Source of the DNA: JBOGEN01 sp050743265
Lineage (GTDB): Bacteria > Actinomycetota > Actinomycetes > JBOGEN01
Reading direction: 5' to 3'
Assembly: GCA_050743265.1 (NCBI GenBank)
Contig: JBOGEN010000080.1
Coordinates: 1 to 6,517 of the forward strand
Length of the DNA: 6,517 nucleotides
A program made the translations under genes and the position numbers. The notes under the pieces are model-generated. The model was not told the origin of the DNA, ran no database searches, and was given only the letters and a program-made list of their open reading frames with translations. Below, piece after piece: positions 4,724 to 6,517 of this stretch (positions are counted from its first letter, which is position 1; every line of letters begins with the position of its first letter).

Positions 4724-5764
4724 TCACGTCTGGGTCACCTTGCCGAGCCCGCGGGGTACGTCCGGGTCGAGGCCCTTGGCGCGGGCCAGCGCCTCGGCGA
4801 CGAGCTGCCCGGGGACGACCAGGGCGAGCGGGGCGAGATCCTCGGGGAGCGACGGCCCGGGCAGCGCCGCGTCGCAGTGCTCGGTGAGGGACGCGTCGCC
4901 GCCGATGCCGTACACCCGGGTCCCGGTCGAGTGCAGCCGCCGCGCGAGGTCGGCGAGCCCGGGCAGCACCGGACCCTCACGCGGGGCCGCGACGAGAACG
5001 GGCGTGCCCTCGTCCACGGCGGCGATCGGACCATGCAGGAGGTCGCCGTACGACAGGCCGAGCGCGGTGACGTGGCAGGTCTCGGTGAGCTTGAGCGCGA
5101 TCTCGTACGCGGTCGAGGCGGTGAAGCCGCGCCCGGTGACGACGAGACGCTCCGCGTCGACGAGCAGGCCGGCGACCCGCTCGGCCTCCGCCGCGGTCTC
5201 GAGCATGCGCGCCATCTCCGGCGGGACGAGGTCGAGCCGGCCGGTCCCGTCCTCACCCGCGAGCGCCTCGGCCAGCACCGCGAGCGCCGTGAGCTGAGTC
5301 GTGTACGTCTTGGTGGCGGGGACGGCACGCTCGCTCCCGGCGTCGGTCACGAGCGCGAGGTCGGCGCGGGCCGCGAGCGGCGACGCCGGGTCGTTGGTCA
5401 CCGCGAGCGTGGCCGCACCCGACCGTGCGGCCCAGGCCAGGGCGTCGACGATCTCCTCGGTCGCCCCCGACTGCGAGACGCCGACCGCGAGCACGCCGTG
5501 CAGGTCGACCTCCGCCCGGTAGGCGGTCGCGAGCGAGGGCGAACCCAGCGTGGCCAGCCGGCGGCCACGGGTGCTGCACGCGTACTGCGCGTAGACCGCG
5601 GCGTTGTCGGACGACCCTCGGGCGAGCAACAACACGTGCCGGCAGGACGCGACGAGCCGGCGCAGCTCGGGCATCTCCGGGCGCAGGCGCGCGAGCGTGC
5701 GCGCCACCGCGTCCGGCTGCTCGGCGATCTCGGCCCGCATCCGGGTCGGGGACGTCCCGGTCAC
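4724..5764 (-). CDS. Two-SIS-domain sugar isomerase/deaminase, probable NagB-II-type glucosamine-6-phosphate deaminase
   Basis: The 346 residues form two SIS (sugar isomerase) domains like the C-terminal half of GlmS, without the glutamine amidotransferase domain. SIS-1 has LLLARGSSDNA (45-55) and the phosphate-binding VGVSQSGATEE (94-104). SIS-2 has VVTGRGFTASTAYEIALKLTE, given here as 208-228. Residues matching the GlmS isomerase site are kept: E221, K225, E228, H244 in LLHGPIA, and K342 near the C-terminal RGLGKVTQT. With no glutaminase domain and nagA next door, the likely reaction is glucosamine-6-phosphate to fructose-6-phosphate plus ammonia (NagB-II activity). A related ketose/aldose-amine deaminase (AgaS or FrlB-like) is possible. 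The GTG at 5764 overlaps the nagA stop by 4 bp (GTGA). The in-frame ATG at residue 9 is an alternative that loses nothing conserved. An upstream open stretch inside nagA is not coding. Confidence 0.9.
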   Translation of the reverse strand: MTGTSPTRMRAEIAEQPDAVARTLARLRPEMPELRRLVASCRHVLLLARGSSDNAAVYAQYACSTRGRRLATLGSPSLATAYRAEVDLHGVLAVGVSQSGATEEIVDALAWAARSGAATLAVTNDPASPLAARADLALVTDAGSERAVPATKTYTTQLTALAVLAEALAGEDGTGRLDLVPPEMARMLETAAEAERVAGLLVDAERLVVTGRGFTASTAYEIALKLTETCHVTALGLSYGDLLHGPIAAVDEGTPVLVAAPREGPVLPGLADLARRLHSTGTRVYGIGGDASLTEHCDAALPGPSLPEDLAPLALVVPGQLVAEALARAKGLDPDVPRGLGKVTQT

Positions 5765-6517
5765 CGCTGCGCCCCCGCGGACACCGCGCGCGGCACCGTC
5801 CCGAACGCGAGGTGCCCCGACGTCCACGTGGCCCGAGCCCGCAGGTCGTCGCCGAGCCAGACGAGGTCGCCGCGGGCACCGGGCTCGAGCCTGCCCAGAT
5901 CGGGCCGGCCGAGCAGGTCCGCGGGACGCCGGCTTGCCGCCTCGACCGCGGTCACGAGGTCGACCCCGAGGCCGACCGCATGGGCCACCGCGTCGTCCAG
6001 CCTGAGGCCTGACCCGGCGATGACGCCGTCGTCGCGCAGCGGTGGCCCGTCCTCGGTGACCACGACGGGCTCGCCGCCCAGGACGTACCGCCCGGGCGGC
6101 ATGTCCGCCGCCGCCACCGCGTCGGTGACGAGCACGACCCGGTCACCTGCGACGGCGAACACGAGCCGTACGGCGTCCGCGACGACGTGGTGCAGGTCGA
6201 GGATCAGGCCCGGGGAGAGTCGGTCGTCCACCAGGGCCGTACCGGAGACGCCCATCTCACGGTGGTGCAGCCCCCGCTGGGCGTTGAACACGTGGGTGAC
6301 CATCCGGGCGCCGTCGTCCCCAGCGGCACGGACCTGCGCGGCGGTCGCGTCCGAGTGACCGACCGCGACGAGCACGCCCGCCTCGACGAGGCGTCGTACG
6401 GCGTCCAGCGCGCCGGGCCGCTCCGGCGCGAGCGTCATCGCGACGACGGTGCCCGGCGCCGCGCCGAGGAGACGGCGCAGTCGCTCGGGTGTCGGGTCGA
6501 CGAGGTGCTCCGCGCGG
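5761..6517 (-). CDS. nagA: N-acetylglucosamine-6-phosphate deacetylase (NagA), 5' end cut by window edge
   Basis: NagA removes acetate from GlcNAc-6-phosphate, giving glucosamine-6-phosphate for the following deaminase. The 251 visible residues are the C-terminal two-thirds of an amidohydrolase-family TIM barrel of about 380 residues. The frame runs open to the right edge. A methionine codon at 6438 is internal, lying in the TVVAMTLAPE strand. Visible motifs, numbered from the first full codon at the edge: metal-ligand H54 in VGHSDAT, H75 in THVFNAQ, the LHHRE loop (83-87), substrate-site H110 in DLHHV, and catalytic D132 in LVTDA. The metal-binding Glu of the HLEGPF motif would lie outside the window. 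The DLHHV form replaces the usual DGxHV glycine with leucine. Its stop overlaps the SIS gene start, so the two are probably co-translated. The operon promoter lies to the right. Confidence 0.93.
   Translation of the reverse strand, partial: RAEHLVDPTPERLRRLLGAAPGTVVAMTLAPERPGALDAVRRLVEAGVLVAVGHSDATAAQVRAAGDDGARMVTHVFNAQRGLHHREMGVSGTALVDDRLSPGLILDLHHVVADAVRLVFAVAGDRVVLVTDAVAAADMPPGRYVLGGEPVVVTEDGPPLRDDGVIAGSGLRLDDAVAHAVGLGVDLVTAVEAASRRPADLLGRPDLGRLEPGARGDLVWLGDDLRARATWTSGHLAFGTVPRAVSAGAQR

Noticed and set aside
5765..5827. Upstream extension of the SIS gene to an ATG at 5827
   Set aside because: It lies over the conserved end of nagA, and the residues are not SIS-like. The GTG at 5764 with 4-bp overlap is better.
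3545..6358. A 937-codon open frame on the plus strand across the HAD, PTS, SIS and nagA genes
   Set aside because: It is antisense to five well-recognised genes, has an Arg/Pro/Gly-dominated composition with no recognisable domain, and is explained by the lack of stops in a shadow frame of GC-rich DNA.
1..6517. tRNA/rRNA genes, insertion sequences, CRISPR, toxin-antitoxin or phage-defence genes
   Set aside because: I looked for these and found none. Coding density is near complete and every gene belongs to a known metabolic, repair or membrane family.

Overview
The window is very GC-rich, with G or C at nearly every third codon position. It uses GTG starts, several genes appear to have leaderless promoters, and the proteins are of actinobacterial type. 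This points to a high-GC actinomycete. A Cellulomonas-like member of the Micrococcales is my best guess, but the sequence alone cannot fix the genus. There is no sign of phage, transposon, CRISPR or RNA genes, and nearly every base is explained by ordinary genes.

Left part (1-3127), a conserved housekeeping block. ispH (last step of the MEP isoprenoid pathway) runs leftwards off the edge and is divergent from xseA and xseB, which encode the two subunits of exonuclease VII. A convergent gene for a DUF4245 membrane-anchored protein follows. The 104-bp ispH-xseA gap holds two back-to-back promoters that appear to produce leaderless mRNAs. A third, similar promoter appears to lie just before xseB.

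Right part (3207-6517), a leftward amino-sugar cluster. In order of transcription it holds nagA (GlcNAc-6-phosphate deacetylase, 5' end outside the window), a two-SIS-domain protein resembling the isomerase half of GlmS (probably a NagB-II-type glucosamine-6-phosphate deaminase), a stand-alone PTS EIIB, a stand-alone glucose-type EIIA, and a HAD-family sugar phosphatase. Most junctions overlap (4, 4 and 10 bp), which suggests one operon with translational coupling. The only real gap is the 85 bp before EIIB, which has the strongest Shine-Dalgarno sequence in the window.

Together the cluster would take in and phosphorylate an amino sugar through the PTS, deacetylate it, and deaminate and isomerise it to fructose-6-phosphate. 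The HAD phosphatase may relieve sugar-phosphate build-up. No EIIC permease, EI, HPr or regulator is inside the window.

I did not find a previously undescribed system. The points most worth checking are the shared leaderless start context of ispH and xseB, the pentapeptide-repeat tail of XseA, the EIIB-EIIA pair without a permease, and the NagB-II-type deaminase next to nagA.
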